Assembly (NCBI GenBank): GCA_021740645.1
Contig: JAIOZL010000048.1
Location: forward strand, 1-34,472
DNA: 34,472 nucleotides
Reading direction: 5' to 3'
Origin: Bacteroidales bacterium
GTDB lineage: Bacteria > Bacteroidota > Bacteroidia > Bacteroidales > JAADJA01
Position 1 is the first letter of the stretch; every line of letters begins with the position of its first letter. Both the position numbers and the translations under genes were made by a program. Positions 17,082 to 26,113 of the stretch are shown one piece after another. Below the pieces are notes generated by a model. It did not search any database and was not told where the DNA came from. It was given only the letters and a program-made list of their open reading frames with translations.

Positions 17082-20000
17082 TTATTCAATTGTCCGTTTG
17101 CTATGTTTTATGGCTATCTCCACACTTTCCCTTGTAGGAAACTCAGCAAGGCTTTTAGCTATTTGAGCGGTGACGGGATGGTTAGGGTCGCCTTGCAATA
17201 CCCAAAGGTTTATCCGGTTATAAATCCATTTGGTAAAGCGTTTTGCATCATTTAAAGTTAAAATGAGTACGGGAAAAAATACCAGGATAAATCCGGTACC
17301 CACCATAACGCCATAAGCCAGGGCTACTGCCATAGGAATAAGAAACTGTGCCTGGAAACTTCCTTCAAGAATGATTGGGTAAAGGCCCACTGAAGTGGTA
17401 AGGGTGGTTAATACAATCGCTCTGAAACGTGCCTGGCCTGTTTCAAAAACGGCCTCTTTTACTTTTTTCCCTTCCACTAACAGGGCGTTATATTTAGATA
17501 GAAATACCACGGCATCGTTAATGATCACCCCCGAAAGGGCCAGCATCCCCCAAACACTTAAAAGTGAAACCGGAACCCCTTCGATACCATGTCCCCATAT
17601 AGCTCCCAACCAGGCAAGAGGAATCATTGCAATAATGATCAGGCCCTGGGCCATCGACCTAAAGTGAATAATGATAATCAGGAACATCAGTAAGAAAGCA
17701 GGGAGGAAAAACTTTTGAATTTGGGCCATCGTTTCATCACTGTCTTTTTTCTGGCCAAGATAAGCCACATCAAGACCGGGATATCTTTTCATTAATTGGG
17801 GCATAATCTCATTTTCAATTTTTTCCTGTATAGGAATTACCGGGGTATCGAAGCTTATAACGTCGGCATCTACCCTTATTTCCCGTGCACTGTTAAAATG
17901 CTTGATGCTGACCGGCCCACGATTGATGGTATAGGTGGCCAGTTCAGAGAGTGGGTATTCACCCGCCATTGTTTTAATTCGCATCGACTCCAGTTGGCCA
18001 ATATTGATCCGGTCAGTTTTGGGATATCTTACCCAAACCCTCAACTCATCTTTCCCATGTTGCAAACGCTGAGCCTGCCCTCCAAAGAACCCCTGCCGCA
18101 CCTGGTTGGTAAGACTGACTTGTGAAAATCCAAGAAAATAGGCCAGAGGTTTTAGTTTAAGCTGAACTTCCCGCATTCCTGAGGGGTTTACGTCAGCAAT
18201 GTTAGTCACGTCTTCAATTTGTTTAAAGCTTTGTATAAGATCTTCCTTGGCATGGTTTAACATTTCTTCATCTTTCCCCAACAAACTCACCGAAATTGGC
18301 GTACCAAAAGTGGCCCTTCCCTGTATGGTTAGCTTTTCTGCTTCGGGCATGGAACCCACTTTTTTCTGCACCCGTCTAACGATTTCATAACTTGACGTGC
18401 CGCTTTTCTCCAGGTCACGCAACAATACAAAGATATTGCCCGCATGCGAACCTCTTTCCTGTCCGCTGAAGGCAGCACCGGTGGATAAAAAGGAATAATT
18501 AACGAAGTTATTGGTGTCTCCCAGCTCTTCCATCAATTCCGCATTTACTTCCCAAATGATATCATCAATTCGCTTTAATGCATCAAGGGTCTGTGCTTCG
18601 CCTGCACCTGGTTTGTAAGCAATATCCACATTAAACTGGTCGAATGGAATAGCGGGGAAAAAAGTACCTTTGATCAATCCCCCCTGGAACAAACCAGATG
18701 TAACCAAAATCAGGAAAATAGGGGAGATAATTGCTACATAACGCCATTTGATCACAAACCTGAGGGTTTTTCCGTAGAGTTTTGTACGCATAAAATCCAG
18801 GGCCTTGTCCAACCCGTCTCTAATTCTTTTCCCTGTATTTTGCTTGACATTTTTTCTTAAAACACGGCTACTCCCGAGGTGGGCAGGTAATACAAAAAAT
18901 GCTTCCAATAATGAAAATCCAAGGCTGAAAACTACAACAAAAGCCATTTCATACATAAATTCCATACGGCCTTTAATAAAGAAAAGGGCAGAGAAAACCA
19001 CGATGGTAGTGGTAACAGAGGTAACAACGGCCGGCAATACCTCAAGTGTACCATCAAGTGCGGCCTTTCTTGGAGATTTTCCTTTTTCAAAGTGGGTATA
19101 AATGTTTTCGGCAATTACAATCCCATCATCCACCAGGATACCGATAACCAGGATCATCCCAAACAACGATATCATATTTACAGTGAGCCCTGTAAAATAG
19201 CCTAAAATAAACATGGCCCCGAAGGCAGCAGGGATTCCCAGAGCAACCCAAATAGATAAGCGGAGGCTTAAAAACAAGCCAAGTGCTATAAAAATCAAAA
19301 GAAGCCCAATTCCTCCGTTTCGGTATAAAAGGTTTAAACGTGCCCCCAGCATTTCAAGGAAGTCATATGTAACATGAAGTTGGGCATCTGTGTGGCTTTG
19401 ATTCCAATTATCCGCGTAATCGTTACAGTAGTCAGATATAGCGGTAAGATCCTCTTCGGGGAGTTTAAAAACCTGGATAGAAATACTGGGCTTTTGGTTC
19501 ATGAGGGAGGTACTTGCAACATCAGCAAATTGCATATTCACAGTCCCCACATCCCCAATCCTCAAATAACTTCCATCAGGGTTACCCCTGATAATGATCT
19601 GCTCAATTTCTTCTGATTTAACAGTACGATAGCGACTTCGTATCATAATCTCTTCCTTTTCTGAACGGATTTGGCCTCCAGAGATATCCTGGTTATTCAT
19701 GGCAATGGCGCGTGACACTTCATCGAAAGTGAGGTTATAGCGGCGAAGATTCTCTTCAGAAATTTCAACAGATAATTCAAGGTCAGGAAATCCCCCAATT
19801 TTAATCTGTGACATCTTCCCGGAAGTATAGAGGTCATACTCTATTTCATTAGCATATTCTTTTAATTTCAGCAGATCGACATCTCCCGACAACCCCATGA
19901 AAATGGCAAAAGTAGAGGATCGTTGTTTGTTTACTATAGGTTTCTCAGCATCTACAGGAAAAGAAGTAATTCCGTCCACTGCATTTTTTACTTCCATAAG

Positions 20001-20315
20001 GGTTTCATCAATATCATATTGACCCGTAATTTCAACTCTTACGGTTGTAATGTTTTCTGAAGAAGTGCTTGTTACTTCCTTGATTCCGGCTATTCCCCTT
20101 AAGGCTTCTTCAATCCTGACAGTGATGCCTTCCTCCATTTCTTTAGGAGAGGCTCCGGGATAAAAAACAGACACATTGATGTATTTTTCTGAAAGCTCAG
20201 GGAAAAAGGACCTGTTCATGGATACAAAGCTAAATGCGCCAATTATCAGAATGATAAAGAGGATAATGTTGGCATAAAACGGGAAGCGGATAAATATTGA
20301 AATTAGTTTTTTCAT
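17082..20315 (-). CDS. RND-family efflux transporter permease (AcrB-like)
   Basis: The inner-membrane proton-driven pump of a tripartite efflux system. At 1077 residues it has the expected layout: TM1 (about 12-30), a first large periplasmic loop with VFYPGASPKEMEEGITVRIE, TM2-6, and a second periplasmic loop. The TM4 proton-relay motif is GILVDDGIVIAENIYTHFEKG, with adjacent Asp residues as in AcrB. The later helices contain GVIINDAVVFLSKYNALL. The C-terminal ~45 residues after the last TM (e.g. TAQIAKSLAEFPTRESVEI) form a hydrophilic tail. Substrates cannot be told from sequence. The family includes drug/solvent pumps (HAE1) and similar uncharacterised types. It starts 1 bp after the adaptor's stop. 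Confidence 0.95.
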   Translation of the reverse strand: MKKLISIFIRFPFYANIILFIILIIGAFSFVSMNRSFFPELSEKYINVSVFYPGASPKEMEEGITVRIEEALRGIAGIKEVTSTSSENITTVRVEITGQYDIDETLMEVKNAVDGITSFPVDAEKPIVNKQRSSTFAIFMGLSGDVDLLKLKEYANEIEYDLYTSGKMSQIKIGGFPDLELSVEISEENLRRYNLTFDEVSRAIAMNNQDISGGQIRSEKEEIMIRSRYRTVKSEEIEQIIIRGNPDGSYLRIGDVGTVNMQFADVASTSLMNQKPSISIQVFKLPEEDLTAISDYCNDYADNWNQSHTDAQLHVTYDFLEMLGARLNLLYRNGGIGLLLIFIALGLFLSLRLSIWVALGIPAAFGAMFILGYFTGLTVNMISLFGMILVIGILVDDGIVIAENIYTHFEKGKSPRKAALDGTLEVLPAVVTSVTTTIVVFSALFFIKGRMEFMYEMAFVVVFSLGFSLLEAFFVLPAHLGSSRVLRKNVKQNTGKRIRDGLDKALDFMRTKLYGKTLRFVIKWRYVAIISPIFLILVTSGLFQGGLIKGTFFPAIPFDQFNVDIAYKPGAGEAQTLDALKRIDDIIWEVNAELMEELGDTNNFVNYSFLSTGAAFSGQERGSHAGNIFVLLRDLEKSGTSSYEIVRRVQKKVGSMPEAEKLTIQGRATFGTPISVSLLGKDEEMLNHAKEDLIQSFKQIEDVTNIADVNPSGMREVQLKLKPLAYFLGFSQVSLTNQVRQGFFGGQAQRLQHGKDELRVWVRYPKTDRINIGQLESMRIKTMAGEYPLSELATYTINRGPVSIKHFNSAREIRVDADVISFDTPVIPIQEKIENEIMPQLMKRYPGLDVAYLGQKKDSDETMAQIQKFFLPAFLLMFLIIIIHFRSMAQGLIIIAMIPLAWLGAIWGHGIEGVPVSLLSVWGMLALSGVIINDAVVFLSKYNALLVEGKKVKEAVFETGQARFRAIVLTTLTTSVGLYPIILEGSFQAQFLIPMAVALAYGVMVGTGFILVFFPVLILTLNDAKRFTKWIYNRINLWVLQGDPNHPVTAQIAKSLAEFPTRESVEIAIKHSKRTIE

Positions 20316-20316
20316 G

Positions 20317-21444
20317 CTATTTTAATATTTCAGCGTTAAAACCTTCTTTCGCATTCACCAGCGGTTCAATCACCAGGTCAGCACCAACTGGTAGTCCTGA
20401 TATAATTACCGAGGTTTCATTCGCTTTCAGAATATTCACCTGATTTTCTTTTAGCTTCCCGTCAATTACAGTAAAAACCCTGTCTTTGTTAAATACAGCG
20501 TTTCGGGGAACTTCCATAGAATTTTCAAGGGTTTTCGACGCAAACTCAGCTTTCAAATATTGTCCCTGGTAAAGGGGTTTGTCTTTTTCGGGTGAAAGGG
20601 AAACAAACACAGCAATCGTTTGTGAACTGGGATCCATAAAGTCAGATTTTCTCACAACTTTACCCTGCCAGTGCAACAACCGGTCTTTTGTACTTACTTT
20701 AACCGCATCCCCAATATCAATCCAGATAGCATCTTCAACTCTAACCGGCACTTCCAGCTCGTGCTTATCAGTGCGGATCATAGAAGCTATCCTGCTCCCG
20801 GGATTAGCCACGGAACCTGGTTCGAGATATACAGAGGTAAATGTGCCGTCGAAGGGTGCAAAAAGTTTATACTTTCCTAAACGGATTTCGGCACTTTTAA
20901 TATTATAATAGTCGTTTAAAATATTTCGGCTGGCAAGAAATACTTTTTCCTTATCCGAGTCCAATTGGGGTAATTCCGGAAGAGGGTCATCAATTTTTAT
21001 CGAATTAAAAAAGATTTGGTATTTATCATAACTTTCAGGAAAATCAATTCGGATGTCAGGCAGAATACCAGCCAGGCTGTTCATAAAACGGCTTTTACCC
21101 GCTTTCAGATTATTTTTAGCTTCATCATCAAAAATATGTACAATTAACTCACCTTTGCTAAATCTTGTGCCTTCTTTCAATACCACTTCACCTGGCAGTA
21201 TCTGGCCCTGGACTTCGGAACTCAAATCAACTGTTTGTTGTGAAGCCAACCTGCCGGTTTCAATAATTTTAGAACTATTACTTGAGTATTCAACTTTTTG
21301 AGTCTTGACATAAAGCAGCAATTCTTCTTTTTGCTTTTCCTCAGGCGATTTAGCCATCCCTGAAAACATACCATTTAAGAAGAAACCAAGGGCTATCATT
21401 ATTATAATGGCCAGGATGCTGATAATTGTTTTTCTCCAATTCAT
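20317..21444 (-). CDS. RND efflux periplasmic adaptor (membrane fusion protein)
   Basis: Bridges the inner-membrane pump to the TolC-like channel. The 375-residue protein has one N-terminal membrane anchor (about 8-27, IISILAIIIMIALGFFLNGM). The following barrel-sandwich has the lipoyl-like hairpin VDLSSEVQGQILPGEVVLKEG. A helical section comes next, then the second half of the sandwich (FAPFDGTFTSVYLEPGSVAN) and the beta-barrel/membrane-proximal domain (ISGLPVGADLVIEPLVNA). The helical hairpin is fairly short. It is the first gene of the operon; a -7-type box TAATTTTG lies at 21479-21472 on its strand. Confidence 0.92.
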   Translation of the reverse strand: MNWRKTIISILAIIIMIALGFFLNGMFSGMAKSPEEKQKEELLLYVKTQKVEYSSNSSKIIETGRLASQQTVDLSSEVQGQILPGEVVLKEGTRFSKGELIVHIFDDEAKNNLKAGKSRFMNSLAGILPDIRIDFPESYDKYQIFFNSIKIDDPLPELPQLDSDKEKVFLASRNILNDYYNIKSAEIRLGKYKLFAPFDGTFTSVYLEPGSVANPGSRIASMIRTDKHELEVPVRVEDAIWIDIGDAVKVSTKDRLLHWQGKVVRKSDFMDPSSQTIAVFVSLSPEKDKPLYQGQYLKAEFASKTLENSMEVPRNAVFNKDRVFTVIDGKLKENQVNILKANETSVIISGLPVGADLVIEPLVNAKEGFNAEILK

Positions 21445-21471
21445 GTGTGGATTATTTTATTTGTGAGAACT

Positions 21472-21479
21472 CAAAATTA
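21472..21479 (-). promoter_or_regulatory. Candidate -7 box for the RND efflux operon
   Basis: TAATTTTG on the minus strand matches TAnnTTTG and lies about 28 bp before the adaptor start. I see no TTTG at the expected -33 distance. Confidence 0.33.
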
Positions 21480-21683
21480 CTTTCGATTATCTGTTTTATG
21501 AAAATGATGACAAAATTATACAATAAACCTGTTGCAAAACGTATTCAAAACAGAATTAACTTTTACTATTATATTAAGGGGCAAACCTCGCAAAAGTTCA
21601 ATTTGAGATGGAATAAAATCTTCCCGATTGTAAATTTTATTTGATGAACTGTCAATTCAAATATCCAATATTATTTAAAGGCT

Positions 21684-21691
21684 TATTTTTG
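21684..21691 (+). promoter_or_regulatory. Candidate -7 box for the GtrA gene
   Basis: TATTTTTG is a perfect TAnnTTTG match, 16 bp before the start codon. The -33 element is not evident, so support is partial. Confidence 0.35.
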
Positions 21692-21707
21692 CCCCAATAA
21701 TAGACGT

Positions 21708-22103
21708 ATGGCAGAATACTTAAACTGGACATTTTTCTGGAAATTTTTAAAATTTGGAATTGTTGGTTTTTCCGGTGTGTTGGTTGATTTCGGAAGTACC
21801 TACTTATGTAAAGAGAAATTTAAAATTCCTAAATACATTGCCAACGCCATCGGGTTTTGTACGGCCGCTTCTACCAATTATTTCCTGAACCGTATCTGGA
21901 CTTTCCATAGCATGAACCCCGAAGTACTTATTGAGTATTCTCAGTTTATTGGTATATCTTTAATAGGCCTGGGGATCAATACCCTGGTGTTATGGATATT
22001 GGTCAGCAAATATCAAAAGCAGTTTTACCTTTCAAAATTATTTGCCATTGCTGTAGTCACGATCTGGAATTTTTTGGCAAACTATTTTTACACCTTTGGA
22101 TAA
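21708..22103 (+). CDS. GtrA-family membrane protein
   Basis: The 131-residue, four-helix membrane protein matches the GtrA/DPMS family, whose members help move lipid-linked sugars or modify surface polysaccharides. TM1 is KFLKFGIVGFSGVLVDFGST, TM2 is YIANAIGFCTAASTNYFLNR (with the conserved N-Y-x-x-N-R-x-W-T-F stretch), TM3 is FIGISLIGLGINTLVLWILV, and TM4 is LFAIAVVTIWNFLANYFYTF. The WTFH-like motif after TM2 is typical of the family. It stands alone between the efflux operon and the cytochrome locus; no glycosyltransferase is adjacent. Confidence 0.9.
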   Translation: MAEYLNWTFFWKFLKFGIVGFSGVLVDFGSTYLCKEKFKIPKYIANAIGFCTAASTNYFLNRIWTFHSMNPEVLIEYSQFIGISLIGLGINTLVLWILVSKYQKQFYLSKLFAIAVVTIWNFLANYFYTFG

Positions 22104-22210
22104 TATTTATTACTCCAACAAAATAATTGGCTGAAATTCCCGTATATAAAATATCCCAATTACATCTATCTATCTAAATATTTTAATTTTGCTGTATCTT
22201 TATCTCTTTT

Positions 22211-22268
22211 TTTTCGTTTTCAATCTTATCTCATAAAACTCAATCAAAAACGAAAGGGCATTTTTTTT
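22211..22268 (+). terminator. AT-rich hairpin with T8 tract before the cytochrome operon
   Basis: TTTCGTTTT (22212-22220) pairs with AAAACGAAA (22247-22255) around a 26-base loop. GGGCA and eight T residues (22261-22268) follow. It could end the GtrA transcript or act as an attenuator in the leader of the operon. A TATCTTTG box (22268-22275), matching TAnnTTTG, begins at the last T and would give a nearly leaderless transcript from the ATG at 22282. Confidence 0.35.
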
Positions 22269-22281
22269 ATCTTTGTTAGCA

Positions 22282-23151
22282 ATGAATACAGCAGTTCACA
22301 GAATTTATATTGGAATCATGGCAGTAATAATAATATTTACTACCACCATGATTATTTACAATGGATTTAACTATTACAATACGAGCCTGGAGGAACGTTT
22401 TTTTCAGGATAACCACACTCAGTTAAAACCAAGTGGACCAATAGGCCATGGATTGGGAATTATAGGTACGTTATTTATGATCGTTGGGGTTTCAACCTAT
22501 ATGATACGAAAAAGGTACAGACGAATTTCGAGACTTGGTTACTTAAAACACTGGCTTGAGTTTCACATTTTTTTATGCACATTAGGGCCCATCATGGTTT
22601 TATTTCATACAGCTTTTAAGTTTGGCGGGATTGTAGCAATAAGCTTTTGGAGTATGGTGGCAGTATTTCTTAGTGGAGTAATCGGCAGGTTTATTTATAT
22701 TCAAATTCCACGATCTATCGAAGGTAGGGAATTGAGCTTAAGTGAAGTTAAGTCCATGAAAGGAAATATTGGGGATGTTCTAAAAAATTCGATCAACCTC
22801 AATGTAGAAGATTTTAACGTGATTCTTGAATCAACCTTGCAGAAAGTTGAGTTGTATTCAAAAAATATTTTTATCAGGTATTTAAGAAGCCTAAAAAATG
22901 ATCGCAATGCAATAAAAAATGTTATGCAGGTTTTAAGAAGGAATAATGCGTCAAAACAGGATCGTAAAAAAATATTGCAACTGGTAAAAAATGAAATTTC
23001 ATTGAACCGGCGGATCGATCGCTTAACGGCCATGCAAAACTTATTTAAATACTGGCATGTAGCTCATCTTCCGTTTGCCCTGGTTATGCTTATTATAATG
23101 GTTATTCACGTAGCAGTCACGATTGTTTTTGGTTATAAATGGATATTTTAA
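22282..23151 (+). CDS. b-type-cytochrome-like membrane protein, first gene of the multiheme operon
   Basis: The 289-residue integral membrane protein has about five helices: TM1 8-30, TM2 54-75, TM3 92-112, TM4 116-140 and TM5 259-285. A hydrophilic, Lys/Asn-rich helical insert (about 145-250) sits between TM4 and TM5. His residues are placed to bind heme b: H56, H90/H95 and H109 in the first half, H259/H262 and H276 near the last helix. I do not recognise a named family; the layout recalls ferric-reductase-like or dihaem cytochrome b domains. I use the ATG at 22282 rather than the TTG at 22273. It lies 3 bp before the Fe-S flavoprotein gene and probably takes electrons from it to a quinone or to periplasmic hemes. 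That role is inference. Confidence 0.7.
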   Translation: MNTAVHRIYIGIMAVIIIFTTTMIIYNGFNYYNTSLEERFFQDNHTQLKPSGPIGHGLGIIGTLFMIVGVSTYMIRKRYRRISRLGYLKHWLEFHIFLCTLGPIMVLFHTAFKFGGIVAISFWSMVAVFLSGVIGRFIYIQIPRSIEGRELSLSEVKSMKGNIGDVLKNSINLNVEDFNVILESTLQKVELYSKNIFIRYLRSLKNDRNAIKNVMQVLRRNNASKQDRKKILQLVKNEISLNRRIDRLTAMQNLFKYWHVAHLPFALVMLIIMVIHVAVTIVFGYKWIF

Positions 23152-23154
23152 AGA

Positions 23155-24486
23155 ATGGAAGTATTACTGGAAAAAATATTTGTTTATGGAGGGGTGATAT
23201 TATTTTGTATCATCATAGTGATGATTTATTTACGTAAACAAAAGCGTGAATCGAGGATAGTTGAAGAGAAGATTAAAAAAGCAAAACTTGAAGGCCTCCA
23301 CGAACCCGTCTCACTGCACCCTGTAGTTGATGTAAATTCATGCATAAAAACCGGGGCTTGTATTTCAGCCTGCCCTGAAAAAGACATTTTGGGAATTAAA
23401 GACGGGAAGGCCACTACCATTAATGCTTCAAGGTGTATAGGGCATGGTGCGTGTTTCCATGCTTGTCCTACAAAGGCCATTACTTTATGCATTGGCACCG
23501 AGAAACGAGGTGTGGATCTTCCGCATGTAAATCATAATTTCGAAACGAATATATCAGGAATATACATTGCTGGAGAACTTGGAGGCATGGGCCTTATTAG
23601 AAATGCTGTTGAACAGGGAAAGCAGGCAGTAGAAAATATAACCAAATCTCTTGATAAAAACCACCATGCAGATCATGACCTGGTAATTATAGGGGCGGGG
23701 CCTGCCGGAATTTCAGCATCTTTGGAGGCAAGAAAAAATAAGCTTAATTTTATTACTCTTGATCAGGATACCCTGGGGGGAACAGTATATACCTTTCCCC
23801 GATCAAAAATTGTGATGACATCAGCTATGGATTTGCCTCTATATGGCAAGATAAAACTGTATGAAACAAGCAAGCCTGAATTGTTGAAATTATGGCAGGA
23901 TGTGCTTAAAAAAAATGATATTACGGTCAAAGAAAATACAAAAGTTGAATCTATCTCTAAAAGTAATGGTCACTTTAGTATAACTACATCAACCGGAGAA
24001 GAGATAAATACAAAAACAGTATTATTGTCTATCGGAAGAAGGGGAACCCCGCGTAAGTTAAATATTCAGGGGGAAACACTGGAGAAGGTTGCATATCGTT
24101 TACTTGAACCGGAGGGTATTGCCGGGAAAGAGATCATGGTAATTGGAGGAGGTGATTCTGCAGTGGAATCTGCCTTGCTTTTGGCTGATCAAAATAAAGT
24201 AATCCTTTCATATCGCAGCGAATCCTTTAGCAGGATAAAACCCAAGAACCATGAGAAGCTAAGTGCCGCTATTGCTGACGGGAAAATTGAAGTGCGGTAT
24301 AATACTGTTGCGGAGCGGATCACTGAAAATGAAGTGGTATTGGTTTCGAATGAGGATGGAAGTAAACATTCGATAAATAACGACCTCGTTTATATTTTTG
24401 CGGGGGGGGAATTGCCCACTCAGTTTTTAGAAAAAATTGGTTTAAAGATTACGAAAAAATTTGGCGAAGCCATTTTGAAACATTGA
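23155..24486 (+). CDS. Membrane-anchored Fe-S ferredoxin / FAD / NAD(P) oxidoreductase
   Basis: The 443-residue protein is built of three parts. One N-terminal TM helix (about 9-26) is followed by many Lys and Arg residues, so the bulk should be cytoplasmic. Two ferredoxin-type Fe-S motifs follow (C63-x5-C69-x3-C73-P and C94-x5-C100-x3-C104-P). The rest is a thioredoxin-reductase-like flavoprotein: a GIYIAGELGGMGLIRNAVEQ segment at about 135-154, the FAD Rossmann motif VIIGAGPAGISAS near 177-189, and a second NAD(P) motif VIGGGDSAVESA near 329-340. No redox-active CxxC is present. The usual second Cys of each Fe-S motif is Thr66 or His97. It probably oxidises NAD(P)H and passes electrons to the adjacent membrane cytochrome; the direction could be reversed. 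Confidence 0.88.
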   Translation: MEVLLEKIFVYGGVILFCIIIVMIYLRKQKRESRIVEEKIKKAKLEGLHEPVSLHPVVDVNSCIKTGACISACPEKDILGIKDGKATTINASRCIGHGACFHACPTKAITLCIGTEKRGVDLPHVNHNFETNISGIYIAGELGGMGLIRNAVEQGKQAVENITKSLDKNHHADHDLVIIGAGPAGISASLEARKNKLNFITLDQDTLGGTVYTFPRSKIVMTSAMDLPLYGKIKLYETSKPELLKLWQDVLKKNDITVKENTKVESISKSNGHFSITTSTGEEINTKTVLLSIGRRGTPRKLNIQGETLEKVAYRLLEPEGIAGKEIMVIGGGDSAVESALLLADQNKVILSYRSESFSRIKPKNHEKLSAAIADGKIEVRYNTVAERITENEVVLVSNEDGSKHSINNDLVYIFAGGELPTQFLEKIGLKITKKFGEAILKH

Positions 24487-24511
24487 TTATTAAGGCTATA
24501 ATTTTAATTCA

Positions 24512-26113
24512 ATGATAAAAATAAAATACATTTATTCCATTTTGTTTGCTTTTCTCCTCATTGGAGTTACAAGTGTATTTTCCCAAATATCACCTGGCGA
24601 TTTAGTGCAGGCCCATGCTTATTTAGAAGGGATGTCAAATTGTACCGAATGTCATACGTTGGGCGAAAAGGTTTCTAATGATAAGTGCCTGGCTTGTCAT
24701 AAGGAATTGAAATCCCGGATTGAAGCCAAAAAGGGCTATCATGCTTCCACAGAGGTTAACGGAAAAGAATGTACCACATGCCATAGCGATCATCATGGCC
24801 GGAATTTTCAGATCATTCACTTTGAGAGAGAATCATTTAATCATTCCCTGACTGGTTATGATTTAAAAGAGGCACATAAAAAGTTAAAATGCGAAGATTG
24901 TCATAAAAAAGAATTTATCGCTGACCAGGAATTAAAAGAAAAGAAAAAAACATTTCTGGGACTCAATACAGAATGTTTGAACTGTCATAAGGATTACCAC
25001 CAGACTACTTTATCAACAAATTGCATACAATGCCATGACTTTGGTGCGTTTAAACCAGCTTCTGGTTTTGACCATTCCAGGACTAATTATCCTTTATTAG
25101 GCAAACATACAGATGTTAGTTGCATTAAATGCCATAAAAAAGAACAGAGGAACGGAAATGATTTCCAGGTTTTTAAAGGAATTGGTTATGAAAATTGTAC
25201 CAATTGTCATGAAGATGTGCATCAGAATAAATTTGGGCAGAACTGTCGGAGTTGTCATACTGAAAGCTCTTTTCATGAAATTAAAGGGATGAGCAATTTT
25301 GACCATACAAAAACAGATTTCCCGCTTGAGGGAAGACATAAATTTATTGATTGTAAAGCTTGTCATAAGGGGAAATATACTGATCCAATTAATCATTCAA
25401 AATGCATCAGTTGCCACAAGGATTATCATAAAGGCCAGTTTGTAAAAGAAGGAAAATCTCCCGATTGTTCCGAGTGCCATACTTTAAATGGTTTTTCCGG
25501 ATCAAAGTATACCATTGAAAAGCACAATAAGGGTGAATTTGCTTTAAAAGGAGCACATTTGGCTACACCATGCTTTGCCTGCCATAAAAAAGAAGAGAAA
25601 TGGAATTTCAGGGATATTGGAAGGAATTGTTCGGATTGTCATCAAAATATTCATCAATCCTTTATCAGTGCTAAATACTTGCCAAATGATGATTGCCGGT
25701 TTTGTCATACAGAAGAACGTTGGGGTGAGCAGGATATCTTTGATCATTCTACTACGAATTTTAATCTTGAAGGAGCACACAAAAAACAAAGCTGCCGAAG
25801 TTGCCATTTTCATGAATCAGAAGAAGGAAAAAGCTTTGTACAAAAGTTTACGGGCTTAGGTACTAATTGTATTGTTTGTCATAATGATATTCATTACAAG
25901 CAATTTGATGAAGAAGGAATTACGGATTGTGAACGCTGTCATAAATTTGAAAACTGGAAAGCTGAGAAATTTGATCATAATCAAACCCGGTTCAAATTAG
26001 AAGGCAAGCATGCAGGCCTGGCTTGCAAGGCATGTCATAAAATTCAAAATACGGAACAATATTCTTATATACTTTATAAACTAAACGACATCCGATGCGA
26101 AACTTGTCATTAA
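24512..26113 (+). CDS. 20-heme c-type cytochrome
   Basis: The 533-residue exported protein has a signal peptide (about 1-25, ending VFSQ) and 20 CxxCH heme-binding sites spread evenly from residue 44 to the last residue. That is about one heme per 25 residues. Many extra His residues (e.g. FDHSRTNYPLLGKH, NFDHTKTDFPLEGRH, FDHSTTNFNLEGAH) recur between the hemes and are likely distal ligands, so most hemes are probably bis-His and low-potential. The repeated FDHxxTxFxLxGxH unit resembles the cytochrome c3/c7-type repeats of large periplasmic multiheme chains. The protein ends on its final CxxCH, and the next gene starts 19 bases before its end. It is likely a periplasmic electron wire. Confidence 0.93.
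   Translation: MIKIKYIYSILFAFLLIGVTSVFSQISPGDLVQAHAYLEGMSNCTECHTLGEKVSNDKCLACHKELKSRIEAKKGYHASTEVNGKECTTCHSDHHGRNFQIIHFERESFNHSLTGYDLKEAHKKLKCEDCHKKEFIADQELKEKKKTFLGLNTECLNCHKDYHQTTLSTNCIQCHDFGAFKPASGFDHSRTNYPLLGKHTDVSCIKCHKKEQRNGNDFQVFKGIGYENCTNCHEDVHQNKFGQNCRSCHTESSFHEIKGMSNFDHTKTDFPLEGRHKFIDCKACHKGKYTDPINHSKCISCHKDYHKGQFVKEGKSPDCSECHTLNGFSGSKYTIEKHNKGEFALKGAHLATPCFACHKKEEKWNFRDIGRNCSDCHQNIHQSFISAKYLPNDDCRFCHTEERWGEQDIFDHSTTNFNLEGAHKKQSCRSCHFHESEEGKSFVQKFTGLGTNCIVCHNDIHYKQFDEEGITDCERCHKFENWKAEKFDHNQTRFKLEGKHAGLACKACHKIQNTEQYSYILYKLNDIRCETCH

Noticed and set aside
21445..21707. Short plus-strand frame in the gap before the GtrA gene
   Set aside because: It begins within the adaptor gene on the other strand and has biased Lys/Asn/Ile content with no domain. 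I see only promoter-like boxes in this gap.
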